DNA of 60,439 nt from Phycisphaeraceae bacterium. Its GTDB lineage: Bacteria > Planctomycetota > Phycisphaerae > Phycisphaerales > Phycisphaeraceae. Each line of letters starts with the position of its first letter. Position 1 is the first letter of the stretch. Shown here piece after piece: positions 41,956 to 51,161 of the stretch. The notes beneath the pieces are model-generated. The model made no database searches, was not told where the DNA came from, and saw only the letters and a list, made by a program, of their open reading frames with translations. The translations under genes were made by a program, and so were the position numbers. Where the stretch lies: contig NYZC01000348.1 in the NCBI GenBank assembly GCA_002686995.1, positions 1 to 60,439 of the forward strand, read 5' to 3'.

Positions 41956-44516
41956 TACACATTGGCTCGGAACTCCACTTCGCTTAGTCGCTTGAGCTGG
42001 TACACGGTAAAACCAATCAGAAACGCCCCCACGATCCACGCCTGCGCCGTTGCCACGCCGAAGTTCAGCTGTCCGAACGCCGTGTAGAAGATCTTCAGCC
42101 CGACGACCTCCGTGTGGCCGTAAGGACCGCCGCCCGTCATTGCGAGCATGAAGCCGGCGGAGCCGCGGACGGCGCCCACGAACGCGAAGATGAAGTTGAT
42201 CACGATCAGCACGCGGATCGACGGCACGGCGATGCGCATCGCCTTTCGCCAGGGTCCGGCGCCGTCGAGGTCAGCCGCCTCGTAAAGCTCCTCCGGTACC
42301 GTCTTCAGGGCTGCGAGGTAGACGAGGCATCCGGGCCCGATGCCCGCCCACACGACCGGGAGCAGGGAGAAAGGCATCGCCCAGGTCCTGTCGTGCAACC
42401 AGTCCACCGGACGATACGCGATCTCGGTGCCGAACAGCGTGTTGAACCCGCCGACGAACACGGCGACCAGCTCGTTCACCGGCCCGTCCGTCGCGTAGAA
42501 GCTCTTCCATAGGAACAGGACGATCGTGCCGCTCAGCACCGCGGGCAGGTAGTACACCACGCGAAAGAACACCCGCCCGCGCGGAATCTCCTGAAGCAGC
42601 ATCGCCAGCACGATCGGCGCCACGAAGCCGAAGGCCATGTAGAGCAGCGCATACTTGCACGCGAGCCAGAGCGAGAACCAGAAGGCTCCGTCGAAGAGCA
42701 CGACCGAGAAGTTCTGAATCCCCACCCACGTCGAGAAGCCGCGCACGTTGTAGTCCTGGAACGCCATCACGGTGCCTCGGGCGAGCGGGTAGTACTGCCA
42801 AAGGAGAATCGTGCCGACCGCCGGAACGAGAAGGAGGTACGCCCCCGCGAATCGCTTGAGCGCCCACCTTCCCTGCCATCGATCAGGGGTGAACAGTCGA
42901 TAGACGCGGTAGAAGACCGCGCTGAAGATCGAGGCCGTCAGGACCACGACGAACCAGGCGATGGTGCCGCGTCGCGTCCGCTCGGCAGGCGGCAGGTCCT
43001 CGAACATCTCCTTGTTTCCGAGCGCCACCCACTTCGCCAGGATCTCGCCGACCCGCTCCCGACCTCCCAGGCCGTCCGCGGTCTGCACCGCCGTCCGAAT
43101 GGTCGGATCGGACCAGATTTCGTCGATGGCGTTCGACGGGTACGACAGGGCCCGCTGGCAGTTGCGTCCGTACGGAGAGGGAATGCCGTTGCGCATCGCC
43201 TCCTCGTATGACTCGAGCCACGCACGCGGGACCTGGCGAACAAGCTGCGGGTAACCGTGCGCTTCGAGCATGCGCGGATTGAGAAACCGCCCGAAACCAT
43301 GCTCGACGAACAGGCGAGTGCGAATCTCCCGCGCCTCCGGCCCGTCGTACCAATGGATGTACTTCCACGCGGCATCGCGCCGTTGGGGATCGTCGATCAG
43401 GCCCGCGTAGAGCCCGAGCATCCTCGAGTTGAAGTCGCTGCCGCGCACGCCCGACGGCCCGAGCGGCACGGGGCCGAAGTTGTACCGGTTGGGATCCTGG
43501 TAGGTGAAGTAGCGCGTGTCGATGATGCCGTAGTTCATCCCGACGCGCACGTGGGGGAGGAACAGCGACGTCCGGTAGACGATGCCTTCGACTTCCTTTC
43601 CCTTCGCCGTCGTGAAGCGCTCCCATCGCATCCGCGCCATGAACCAGGCGGCCTCTACCGCTTCGGGCGTATCGAACACGCACTGCCACCGCCCGCCTGC
43701 GTCGCGCTCGACGAGCCGGCCACCGGCCGAATAGAGAAACGTCAGGTATTGCCGGCCCTTGTTGTGGTCGTAGATCTTGTATCCGTAGCGCCGGTCATCC
43801 GGCTCGGTCAGGAGCTTTCCCCACTTCATGAACTCGTCCCAGTCACGCGGGACGCGATCCGGAAGCCCCACCTCCGCGAACACGTCGCGCCGGTAGACCA
43901 TGGCGTCGATCGTGGTCTTGCCGGGAAAGCTCCAGAGATGTCGATGGTGCTTCGACGGCGCCGCACCACGCTCCGCGAGATGTGGACACTCTTCCTCGTA
44001 AGGGCACTCTCGGAACATCACCTCGTAGCAGAGACGCGGCACGCGCAGCTCGATCTCCTTCCAGTTCGGCCCTTTCGCCAGCTCGGCGAAGTAGGCTTCC
44101 GCGTCCATCAGGTGACCGTTCTCGATGCTGACCCCTGCAACCTGCTCGACGTAGACGTCCAGCGGATGCAGCAGCTTCATGCGGATGTAGGCGTCGGATC
44201 GACGGAAGTCGACGAAGAGCACGTCCTCGGGAATGCCCCCCGCGATCTGCATGAGGGGCACCATCGCGTCCTGAATGCCGCCTCCGGGCGTCGGCATCTT
44301 CATGCCGCGCGAGCTCTTCACGCGGATGTGCGGGTTCGCCGCATGAAACGCCCGAAACGATTCGCGCATCGAGATGGCGTCGATGTGCGTATCGCCTCCG
44401 AACCCGTAGACGCCCCAGCAGCGAAGCTCGATCTTCGGCGGGGGGTCGGCGAATGCAGAGGTGCCGAGGCTCGCAAGCGATACGAGCACGAACAATCGGA
44501 CGGAGATGGGCGCCAT
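41955..44516 (-). CDS. Sugar-binding protein fused to MalF-like ABC permease
   Basis: From ATG 44516 it has 853 residues and a signal peptide (ISVRLFVLVSLASLGTSAFA). Residues about 25-505 are an extracellular solute-binding protein type 1 domain: LRCWGVYGFGGD, HIRVKSSRG, AGGIPEDVLFVD, GLPDRVPRDWDEFMKWGKLL, YLTFLYSAGGR and AAWKYIHWYDGPEARE. A TM segment (518-541) then leads to a complete MalF-type permease (about 555-853) with LLLVPAVGTILLWQYYPL, WVGIQNFSVVLF, and the EAA loop EELYEAADLDGAGPWRKAM (about 742-760). Binding protein and permease are normally separate in CUT1 systems. A GTG at 44555 would add 13 residues before the signal peptide and is less likely. The partner permease follows; the ATPase must come from elsewhere. 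Confidence 0.9.
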   Translation of the reverse strand: MAPISVRLFVLVSLASLGTSAFADPPPKIELRCWGVYGFGGDTHIDAISMRESFRAFHAANPHIRVKSSRGMKMPTPGGGIQDAMVPLMQIAGGIPEDVLFVDFRRSDAYIRMKLLHPLDVYVEQVAGVSIENGHLMDAEAYFAELAKGPNWKEIELRVPRLCYEVMFRECPYEEECPHLAERGAAPSKHHRHLWSFPGKTTIDAMVYRRDVFAEVGLPDRVPRDWDEFMKWGKLLTEPDDRRYGYKIYDHNKGRQYLTFLYSAGGRLVERDAGGRWQCVFDTPEAVEAAWFMARMRWERFTTAKGKEVEGIVYRTSLFLPHVRVGMNYGIIDTRYFTYQDPNRYNFGPVPLGPSGVRGSDFNSRMLGLYAGLIDDPQRRDAAWKYIHWYDGPEAREIRTRLFVEHGFGRFLNPRMLEAHGYPQLVRQVPRAWLESYEEAMRNGIPSPYGRNCQRALSYPSNAIDEIWSDPTIRTAVQTADGLGGRERVGEILAKWVALGNKEMFEDLPPAERTRRGTIAWFVVVLTASIFSAVFYRVYRLFTPDRWQGRWALKRFAGAYLLLVPAVGTILLWQYYPLARGTVMAFQDYNVRGFSTWVGIQNFSVVLFDGAFWFSLWLACKYALLYMAFGFVAPIVLAMLLQEIPRGRVFFRVVYYLPAVLSGTIVLFLWKSFYATDGPVNELVAVFVGGFNTLFGTEIAYRPVDWLHDRTWAMPFSLLPVVWAGIGPGCLVYLAALKTVPEELYEAADLDGAGPWRKAMRIAVPSIRVLIVINFIFAFVGAVRGSAGFMLAMTGGGPYGHTEVVGLKIFYTAFGQLNFGVATAQAWIVGAFLIGFTVYQLKRLSEVEFRANV

Positions 44517-44565
44517 CAATGGGTTTCCGTCATACGAACCTCTCGCAGGGAACACGACACTCGTA

Positions 44566-47500
44566 CTACCGACTGCTCTTCAGCGAATCGAGATGCTTCC
44601 TTGCCACCGCATCCCCAGGATCGAGCCGCAGCGCCTCGGCGAAGTGTCGCATCGCGTCCGCACTTCGTCCCAGTCTCCGCAGCGCGATGCCGAGGTTCAC
44701 ATGCGCCGGCGCCGAATCGGCGTCGAACCGAACCGCCTCCCTGAATTGCCTGACGGCTTCGTCCAGGTTGCCCTGCATACCGTAGGCGATGCCGAGCTGG
44801 TTGTGGGCAGTTCCGACATCGAGACCACTCTCCACCTGCTCATGCAACACTTCGATCGCTTCGTGCAGTTGTCCGAGCGTCATCAGGGCACGCCCCAGGG
44901 CGTCGAGCGGTGCCGGATCATCGGGCTCGATCTGCCGGAGTCGGCGCAATGTACGGGCCGCCTCTTCGGGACAGCCCGCAGCCGCGTAGTGGTCTGCGAG
45001 AACCATGAGAAGCGAGGGTTGCTCATCGCTGTGGGAAAGCGCGACCTCGAGCCGCTGGATGGCCGACTCCGGACTTTGCCGATGCACGACATCGCGGTAT
45101 CGAACGAGGTCGTCGGCTACCTGCTTCCAGTCAACCTCGGCCAGCCTCGCCTCGCCGGATACAACCGTCGCCAGGGTCTCGTATGGCATCCGTGTCCAGT
45201 ATCTCAATCGCCCGAGATGCGTCACGATCCCTTGCAGTCGCTCATGCATGCCGAGCCGCGCGGCACCGATATCGTCAAGCACGATCAACGGATCGTACGT
45301 GATGACCGCGCGATCGGTCGGATGCATGAACAGGTAGGCGAGATCGTTGCGCTGGTCGCTTATGACGGGCCGACCGTCGTACTGCTCTCGCAACATCCTG
45401 TCGGTTTTGACCACCCGCGCGACGAGCGCCGCGGGCCGGGTGACTCTCAATCGACTGAGATCGGTCGTGGCGCCTGACGACTTCGTGAATCGGCGTTCCA
45501 ATCGCGCGAAGTCGACCGGCTTCCGCCCGCCGACGAGGATGAAATCCTCGTCGGCTCCCGTGAACATCAGCGCGTGGGGAAACACATCGATGAACGTGCT
45601 GACCGCAAGGTCCACCGCCTCGTGCGGCATCTGGTAGACCGGCAGCCACTGCGTCATCATACCATCGGGGTTCAGGCGGTCGAGCACCCGCTCGTAATAC
45701 TGCTTCGAGTAGAGGCGGTAGACGCCCGCCATCATCGGCGGCGGCGGCTCGCTGGTCACGAGGTCGTATTTTCGATCCGTCACGTTCAGATAATTGCGTC
45801 CGTCGTCGTGAATGAGCCGGACGCGCGCATCCGCGTGCACGCGGTCGTTCGTGGCCGCAAACTCGGGTGCGGTCGCGAACACCTTGTCGTTCAGATCGAC
45901 GATGTCGATCGATTCGATCGACTCGTGGGCCGCGATGGCGGCGGCGGTGTTTCCCACGCCGAAGCAGATGAGCAGCGCCGATCGCGGCTCCGCCTGGGCA
46001 AGCAGCGGAAAATGAGCCATCAGGCGCATGTAGATCTGCGCCCTGAGTCCGGTCGCGGACATCGAGTAGTTGTTGAAGTACAGAGCGTCGCCGTCGGTCC
46101 GGGACACGACGTAGGTCGTGTGGGCGCCGTTGCTCTTCAGCGCGCGCACCGGCCGCATCGCCGCCGGCGTGTGGGACATGACGGCATTCCTGTCGAAGCC
46201 GGCCGGCGTCGCGCCGCAGGCAATCGCGAACGCGATCAGCGCGACGGCCGGTTTCCATATCGCAAGCCGCCGTCTCTCCGAGATCAGCACGAGCAGCCCG
46301 ACGCCGACGACGAGCAACCATGTCATCAGCCGCATCGAGTAGAAAATGTTGATCCGCGGCGCCAGCCAGGTGAATCCCACCATGCCCAGGCAGAAGGCGA
46401 CCGTGTTGGCTCCGTAAGCGATACCCAGGTGCCGGCGGTCGGCCTGCAACCGGTTGCAGACGTAGGGAAGCAGGAGGGAAACACAGAAGAACGCAGGAAA
46501 GACGAAGGCGCCGACGTAGACGAGAAGTTGGAGCAGACTCGTCGGGAAGTCGAACTCGGCTGCAGAGACGGAGCCGGTCCCGGCCTGCATGGCGCTGATG
46601 ACTTCCGCGTGCGCCAGTCGGATCAGATGTCGCTGCAGGTCGTAGGCATACCTCCAGGCCAGACCGTATAAGATGACGGCCAGCAGAAAAGCGACCTTGA
46701 TGTGAACGAGGCGGATCGCGACGAACGAGCGCACTGCCCAGCTACCCGTGAAGATGCCGAGAATTGCCCAGAATGAAATGAACGACATGACTGCGTGCGA
46801 ACTTCCGATGGCGAAGCCGATGCGCTTGAACATGTCGCCTTCGAGAGCACCGGACAGCAGGCCGCTCAGGACAGCGCACGTCAACAGCACGCCGGCGCCG
46901 CCGCTTCGGGCATCGGGACCGACCGCAGGCGCGGAGATCTCGCGGTCCGGCGCCCGCGCGAACAACAGAAAGGCCAGTCCGAGTACGAGGTTCAGACCTG
47001 CCAGCAGCCACAGCATCCGATCCTGGCCAAGCCATCGCAGCAGCACGAACTGGCAGACCAGCACACCCGCACAGGCACCGAGTGTGTTCCAGGCATAAAG
47101 CGCAGAAGGAAAGCGACCGTCCCGATCGAACGCGCGACACAGTAGCGGAAAGGTCACGCCCATGAAAAAGCACGGAACCAGAACGCAGGCGGTCGCGATG
47201 GCGAGCTTCGATGCCTGATAGAACGAAGTCTGTACGTAAATATTGCCGCGCTGCGCGTACGGAAAGTTTCCCCATACGTCGGCGGGAATCAGCCCGGCGA
47301 GAAAGGTCAGGAGCACTCCCCCCGCCACGAGCACTTCGACCAGACCGTAAAGTCGCAGGTTGTCCGCGATTCCGGAAACCGATGAGAGAAACCGCACCAG
47401 GCGCCGACTGACCAGGGCGCCTGCGCCCAGTCCACCGATGAAGCTGCACAGGACGACGATGAACGTCAGGTTGGTCGATCCGAACCGGTCGACGTAAATG

Positions 47501-47622
47501 CGAAACCATGCGACCTGGTAGCCCAGGCTCAGGAACCCGGAGAGGGCGTAGAGGACGTAGACAATGCCGATCGCCGTCCCACTGCCCCCTGTCTTCAAGC
47601 GTTGCAGAGCAGATAGATTCAT
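44566..47622 (-). CDS. Polytopic membrane protein with spermidine-synthase-like and TPR domains
   Basis: The 1018-residue protein has three parts. Residues 1 to about 460 contain roughly ten or more hydrophobic segments in an MFS-like layout (YVLYALSGFLSLGYQVAWFR at the start is a hallmark of this group). Residues about 490-760 resemble the spermidine synthase Rossmann domain (ALLICFGVGNTAAAIAAH, VDLNDKV, IHDDGRNYL, YDLVTSEPPPPMMAGVYRLY). The last 200 residues are TPR units (AHNQLGIAYGMQGNLDEAVRQF, AHVNLGIALRRLGRSADAMRHF). Such fusions are common in planctomycetes and are named fused MFS/spermidine synthase; polyamine synthesis has not been shown for them. It lies 49 bp upstream of the binding protein/permease start. 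Confidence 0.85.
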   Translation of the reverse strand: MNLSALQRLKTGGSGTAIGIVYVLYALSGFLSLGYQVAWFRIYVDRFGSTNLTFIVVLCSFIGGLGAGALVSRRLVRFLSSVSGIADNLRLYGLVEVLVAGGVLLTFLAGLIPADVWGNFPYAQRGNIYVQTSFYQASKLAIATACVLVPCFFMGVTFPLLCRAFDRDGRFPSALYAWNTLGACAGVLVCQFVLLRWLGQDRMLWLLAGLNLVLGLAFLLFARAPDREISAPAVGPDARSGGAGVLLTCAVLSGLLSGALEGDMFKRIGFAIGSSHAVMSFISFWAILGIFTGSWAVRSFVAIRLVHIKVAFLLAVILYGLAWRYAYDLQRHLIRLAHAEVISAMQAGTGSVSAAEFDFPTSLLQLLVYVGAFVFPAFFCVSLLLPYVCNRLQADRRHLGIAYGANTVAFCLGMVGFTWLAPRINIFYSMRLMTWLLVVGVGLLVLISERRRLAIWKPAVALIAFAIACGATPAGFDRNAVMSHTPAAMRPVRALKSNGAHTTYVVSRTDGDALYFNNYSMSATGLRAQIYMRLMAHFPLLAQAEPRSALLICFGVGNTAAAIAAHESIESIDIVDLNDKVFATAPEFAATNDRVHADARVRLIHDDGRNYLNVTDRKYDLVTSEPPPPMMAGVYRLYSKQYYERVLDRLNPDGMMTQWLPVYQMPHEAVDLAVSTFIDVFPHALMFTGADEDFILVGGRKPVDFARLERRFTKSSGATTDLSRLRVTRPAALVARVVKTDRMLREQYDGRPVISDQRNDLAYLFMHPTDRAVITYDPLIVLDDIGAARLGMHERLQGIVTHLGRLRYWTRMPYETLATVVSGEARLAEVDWKQVADDLVRYRDVVHRQSPESAIQRLEVALSHSDEQPSLLMVLADHYAAAGCPEEAARTLRRLRQIEPDDPAPLDALGRALMTLGQLHEAIEVLHEQVESGLDVGTAHNQLGIAYGMQGNLDEAVRQFREAVRFDADSAPAHVNLGIALRRLGRSADAMRHFAEALRLDPGDAVARKHLDSLKSSR

Positions 47623-47649
47623 CCTGCACGCTCATTCTAATAAACGAAT

Positions 47650-47805
47650 GGAGGGCGGAGCTCCCGCCACGCCGCGCGTAGCTGAAGTCGCCAGACTTCA
47701 GAATACGCGCCCAGCACATCCGGAGGCCGATGGCATTGCCGCCGTGGGTACGTACGAAACTGCGTCCGTCCGATTTTGTGGTCGTCCGAAGTGTGGCCAC
47801 TTCGG
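47650..47805. repeat. Composite of R4 and R3 palindromes
   Basis: GGAGGGCGGAGCTCCCGCC (47651-47669) is an R4 copy. CTGAAGTC-GCCA-GACTTCAG (47682-47701) is an R3 hairpin, and CCGAAGTGTGGCCACTTCGG (47786-47805) is the R3 palindrome. The order matches that at 19364-19506 but with one hairpin. It fills the gap between the prepilin-like gene and the TPR membrane gene; no gene is seen there. Confidence 0.8.
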
Positions 47806-47836
47806 CTACGTGCGGCGTCAAATAAAATCGTTCTGC

Positions 47837-48631
47837 TCAGCGATACAGCGCGACGCCCCAGTAGTAAGCTCGATCACCCAGCGTCGCGATCGATGGGTTG
47901 TAATCGTAGTTGAAGGTGCCGTCTATTCCCTCTCCATCCGGCCCGAGAATGCTCTCGTCCATCCACGTCACCGAAATATCCTGAAACAGGTTGTTGCTTC
48001 CCTCCGGTCTTCCGTCTTCTTCGTTGCCCTGGTGCGGCACGATGCTGCCGGACCCCGTGCCCGGATCCCAGAAATTCCAGTTTCGCCAGACACGAAAGTT
48101 GAAGTCGGCGGCAATGTTGTGCCCCGGAGGATCTTCGACGGTCGCCGAGACGTAGGGCACCTGGGCCGGAAAAGAGGCAGCGTCATGCCCGCCGCTCTGA
48201 AGACTCGAAATCGCCAGGTAGCCGAGCCGATACCCCCAGTCGTGGTCGAACCCCCTTGCCAGGCTGAGCTCACCGAACTGGCTTTCACTGAAATCGTCTG
48301 ACTTGAGCAGCGCCGGACAGGTCTGCCCGTTTGGAAAGCTCAACCCGTAGTCATGCTCGAGGATCCGGCCCGCGTCGATGCCGACGTTGCTTGGCCCGAC
48401 ATTGCCGGTGGGACGCGGAAAGAACCCGTTCTGGTCTCCGGCATACGCGTACATCGCGACACCGACGTTCGCGAGCAGGCTTCCGCACGCCACCTGAACG
48501 GCGACCGCCTTCGCCCTCTTGATCGCCGGCAGGAGCAGCGCGATGAGCAGGGCGATGATCGAGATCACCACCAGCAGTTCGATGAGGGTGAAACCGTATA
48601 GGGGCTTGCGGCAACGGCGATATGGGCACAT
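47837..48631 (-). CDS. Prepilin-like secreted protein, copy P1
   Basis: The 264-residue protein has a type IV prepilin leader: MCPYRRCRKPLYG then FTLIELLVVISIIALLIALLL, with Glu at position +5 after the processing Gly, so a prepilin peptidase should cleave it. The rest is a pseudopilin-like C-terminal domain (HDYGLSFPNGQTCPALL, DFNFRVWRNWNFWDPG, WMDESILGPDGEGIDG, YYWGVALYR). Planctomycetes often have dozens of such major or minor pseudopilin-like proteins. It is almost identical to copy P2 at 49207-49980 and differs mainly by about 7 extra residues (SLARGFD region). Confidence 0.85.
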   Translation of the reverse strand: MCPYRRCRKPLYGFTLIELLVVISIIALLIALLLPAIKRAKAVAVQVACGSLLANVGVAMYAYAGDQNGFFPRPTGNVGPSNVGIDAGRILEHDYGLSFPNGQTCPALLKSDDFSESQFGELSLARGFDHDWGYRLGYLAISSLQSGGHDAASFPAQVPYVSATVEDPPGHNIAADFNFRVWRNWNFWDPGTGSGSIVPHQGNEEDGRPEGSNNLFQDISVTWMDESILGPDGEGIDGTFNYDYNPSIATLGDRAYYWGVALYR

Positions 48632-48678
48632 GAGCGGCCTCGCGTCAGTGGGTGACGGGAATGACCTCGTATGGCTTC

Positions 48679-49182
48679 CTATTCAAGCTGCTTGCACAGG
48701 TTGATGAACTGCGAGGTGGCGTTGAGCGCGCGCTGGGCGATGACGTCCCTGATGGTCTCCCGATTCGCGAGGGCGCGGCTCACGACCGTCGTCGTGGGCA
48801 GGCGCATCTTCTCGCCCAAACGCAGTACCTCGACCTTCTGCTCGACGTCGAGCAGCAGCACCACGCCCATCAGGTCCGGCCAGGCCGGATCGGTGAGCGT
48901 CTTGAAGTTGAAGACCAGCTCGGGCGCCTCCGCATCGTCAACGACCTCGAACCCCGCCGACGTCAGGCGACTCCGCGTCAGCGCATCCAGAAGGTTATCG
49001 TCCATGAACTGTTTCAGGTCTGCAGGCACACTGCCGACGCGCACGTTGATCTTCTTGATGCCCGCAAGGCAGCGGATCTCCGCCGGCGCGCTTCTCTTTG
49101 CCGGCTGAAAGGGTCCGGCGTACAGGCTCAGCGCCGCCGCCGACAGGACCAGACAGACCGATAGCCGTCCAAGCCAGTTCAT
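48679..49182 (-). CDS. Small secreted protein of unknown function
   Basis: The 167-residue protein has a signal peptide (LSVCLVLSAAALSLYA, cleavage near residue 22). The mature part starts with GPFQPAKRSA and has INVRVGSVPADLKQFMDDNLLDALTR..VVDDAEAPELVFNF, a pattern like lipoprotein or LptE-type alpha/beta folds, but I cannot assign it. It has one Cys pair (RCLAG, NLCKQ). It is inside the duplicated prepilin block and on the same strand, so it may serve the same pilin-like assembly. Confidence 0.7.
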   Translation of the reverse strand: MNWLGRLSVCLVLSAAALSLYAGPFQPAKRSAPAEIRCLAGIKKINVRVGSVPADLKQFMDDNLLDALTRSRLTSAGFEVVDDAEAPELVFNFKTLTDPAWPDLMGVVLLLDVEQKVEVLRLGEKMRLPTTTVVSRALANRETIRDVIAQRALNATSQFINLCKQLE

Positions 49183-49206
49183 GGTGTCACCTCGCGATCG
49201 TTCTGC

Positions 49207-49980
49207 TCAGCGATACAGCGCGACGCCCCAGTAGTAAGATCGATCACCCAGCGTCGCAACCGATGGGTTGTAATCGTAGTTGAAGGTGCCGTCGATTCCC
49301 TCGCCGTCCGGCCCGAGAATGCTCTCGTCCATCCACGTCACCGAAACATCCTGAAACAGGTTGTTGGCACCCAAGGGCCTGCCGTCTTCTTCGTTGCCCT
49401 GATGCGGCACGATGCTGCCGAACCCCGTGCCCGGATCCCAGAAATTCCAGTTTCGCCAGACGCGAAAGTTGAAGTCGGCGCCAAGGTTGTGCCCCGGAGG
49501 ATCTTCGACGGTCCCCGAGACGTAGGGCACCTGGGCCGGAAAAGAGGCCGCGTCATGCCCGCCGCTCTGAAGACTCGAGATCGCCAGGTAACCGAGCCGA
49601 TACCCCCAATTCGGCAACTCGCCGAAATGCAATTCGTTCCAGTCGTCCGACTTGAGTAGCGCCGGACACGTCTGCCCGTTCGGGAACCCCAGGCCATAAT
49701 CGAACTCAAGGATCCGGCCGGCGTCGCGCCCCACGTTGCTCGGCCCGACGTTGTCGGTCGGACGCGGAAAGAACCCGTTCTGGTCCCCGGCATACGCGTA
49801 CAGCGCGACGCCCACATTCGCGAGCAGACTGCCGCAGGACACCTGCATGGCGACGGCCTTCGCCCTCTTGATCGCCGGCAGAAGCAGTGCGATGAGCAGG
49901 GCGATGATCGAGATCACCACGAGCAGCTCGATGAGGGTGAAACCGTATAGCGGCTTGCGGCTTCGGCGATATGGGCACAT
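49207..49980 (-). CDS. Prepilin-like secreted protein, copy P2
   Basis: The 257-residue protein carries the same leader (KPLYG then FTLIELLVV) as copy P1 and near-identical sequence throughout. Differences are concentrated around residues 95-120 (EFDYGLGFPNG, WNELHFGELPNWGYRL) where P1 has seven more residues. The upstream region, including the ribosome site, is also duplicated. The two copies presumably feed the same pseudopilin system. Confidence 0.85.
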   Translation of the reverse strand: MCPYRRSRKPLYGFTLIELLVVISIIALLIALLLPAIKRAKAVAMQVSCGSLLANVGVALYAYAGDQNGFFPRPTDNVGPSNVGRDAGRILEFDYGLGFPNGQTCPALLKSDDWNELHFGELPNWGYRLGYLAISSLQSGGHDAASFPAQVPYVSGTVEDPPGHNLGADFNFRVWRNWNFWDPGTGFGSIVPHQGNEEDGRPLGANNLFQDVSVTWMDESILGPDGEGIDGTFNYDYNPSVATLGDRSYYWGVALYR

Positions 49981-50063
49981 GAGCGGCCTCGCGTCAGGGG
50001 GTGACGGGAATGACCTCGTACGCCATATGGTAGCCGCGTCGTCGCTTCAGGGTCAATATCAAA

Positions 50064-50092
50064 CGAGCCGGGCCGAAAACCGGCCCGGCTCG
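50064..50092 (-). terminator. Rho-independent terminator of the PEP-CTERM gene
   Basis: A perfect 12-bp stem (CGAGCCGGGCCG with CGGCCCGGCTCG) with a 5-base loop is followed on the minus strand by TTTGATATT. It sits 33 bases past the stop of the PEP-CTERM gene and upstream of the prepilin copy P2. Confidence 0.75.
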
Positions 50093-50124
50093 TCCGGATT
50101 CATGGGTTGTCCGCCTCAGCCGGG

Positions 50125-50943
50125 TCAGCGACGCCGGCTCAGGACGACGAGGCCGCCGAGCGCCAGAAGCGCCATGCTCGCCGGCTCCGGAATCGGGCCG
50201 AAGATGCGCACCGGGTCGCTCGGGACGCTGTTGTACTGCAAGGTGGCATTGTCGATTGGCCCACCCAGAAGCCCGCGCGAGCCGACTCGAATCGCGAGAA
50301 AGTCACCTGCGAGAAGCGGAATGTTCTGCAAGCTCCCGATCGAACCTAAATCGACGGTCATGGTGCCGCTCGCCTGATCGGCGCCGAAAGTACCATGGTC
50401 GGCCAGGACTGTACCGGAACTCCAGACCGACTCCGGATCGGTCGATCCGAATCCAGCTCCTGACATCATGGAGAAATCAGTGCGAATCTGGCTGATATCG
50501 CCGGTCGTGATGGTCCCCGACGCCGCCCAGTCAAACTGCGCCGTGCCACGAAAACTGTAGTTGCCGTCGAACTTGGCCTGAAAAATGACCACACCGCGAG
50601 GGAACTGGTTTTCAGTCTCCACGGACGACAGCGAGTCGGGCTTGATGGAGTAGTTGGGGATGGAGGGGTGCGTATGACGCCATTCGTTCGTTGACCCGTC
50701 ATATTGAGGCCTTGTGGCACTACCGACGGTCTCCGCCACGGCGATGTTCCCACTGCCGCCCCGGGCGTAATACCAGCCGGCTTCCGTAGACGGGTGGATG
50801 TACCGACCGGTGTTCGGGTCGTAGTTCGGATCCGTGTCCGTGAAGAACGGGATCTGATGGTCGCCTTCGACCACCGCCAGAGTGGGTGCGGCGATCACCG
50901 CCACCAACAGTGCGGCACCCAGTGCCTTCAGAGTCATTCGCAT
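50125..50943 (-). CDS. PEP-CTERM surface-sorted protein
   Basis: Start is ATG 50943, with AAGGAG 6 bases upstream; an in-frame TTG further up is less likely. The 272 residues have a signal peptide (LKALGAALLVAVIAAPTLA), a middle domain with no family I recognise (FFTDTDPNYDPNTGRYIHP, YYARGGSGNIAVAE), and a C-terminal sorting tail IPEPASMALLALGGLVVL followed by SRRR. The PEP box plus TM plus Arg cluster means processing by an exosortase, typical of Phycisphaerae. It is single-gene, with its own terminator. Confidence 0.85.
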   Translation of the reverse strand: MRMTLKALGAALLVAVIAAPTLAVVEGDHQIPFFTDTDPNYDPNTGRYIHPSTEAGWYYARGGSGNIAVAETVGSATRPQYDGSTNEWRHTHPSIPNYSIKPDSLSSVETENQFPRGVVIFQAKFDGNYSFRGTAQFDWAASGTITTGDISQIRTDFSMMSGAGFGSTDPESVWSSGTVLADHGTFGADQASGTMTVDLGSIGSLQNIPLLAGDFLAIRVGSRGLLGGPIDNATLQYNSVPSDPVRIFGPIPEPASMALLALGGLVVLSRRR

Positions 50944-51161
50944 CTTGGTCTCCTTCAAAAAAGGGGTTCTCGTGCCTTCGAAACTTACTCACCTCACTTG
51001 ACGACAATGTCTAGACATGCAGGCGCTTGACCAGCGCCTGTCAGAGTCTCCTCCGTACCTCGGAGAATCTTATCCGGCGAATGGACCGCCGTCAACCCCT
51101 CGTTCGGACTCTGTACGGCGGGTCGTCGAGATAAAGGGACATTCTCCCCGCCGGATTCCGC

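Larger units (their letters stand above)
47827..50021. repeat. Tandem duplication of a prepilin-gene unit around a third gene
   Basis: A unit starting ATCGTTCTGCTCAGCGATAC and ending in GACGGGAATGACCTCGTA occurs at about 47827-48671 and 49197-50021. Similarity includes the whole prepilin gene and both flanks. The 0.5-kb secreted protein gene lies between the two copies. Confidence 0.85.
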
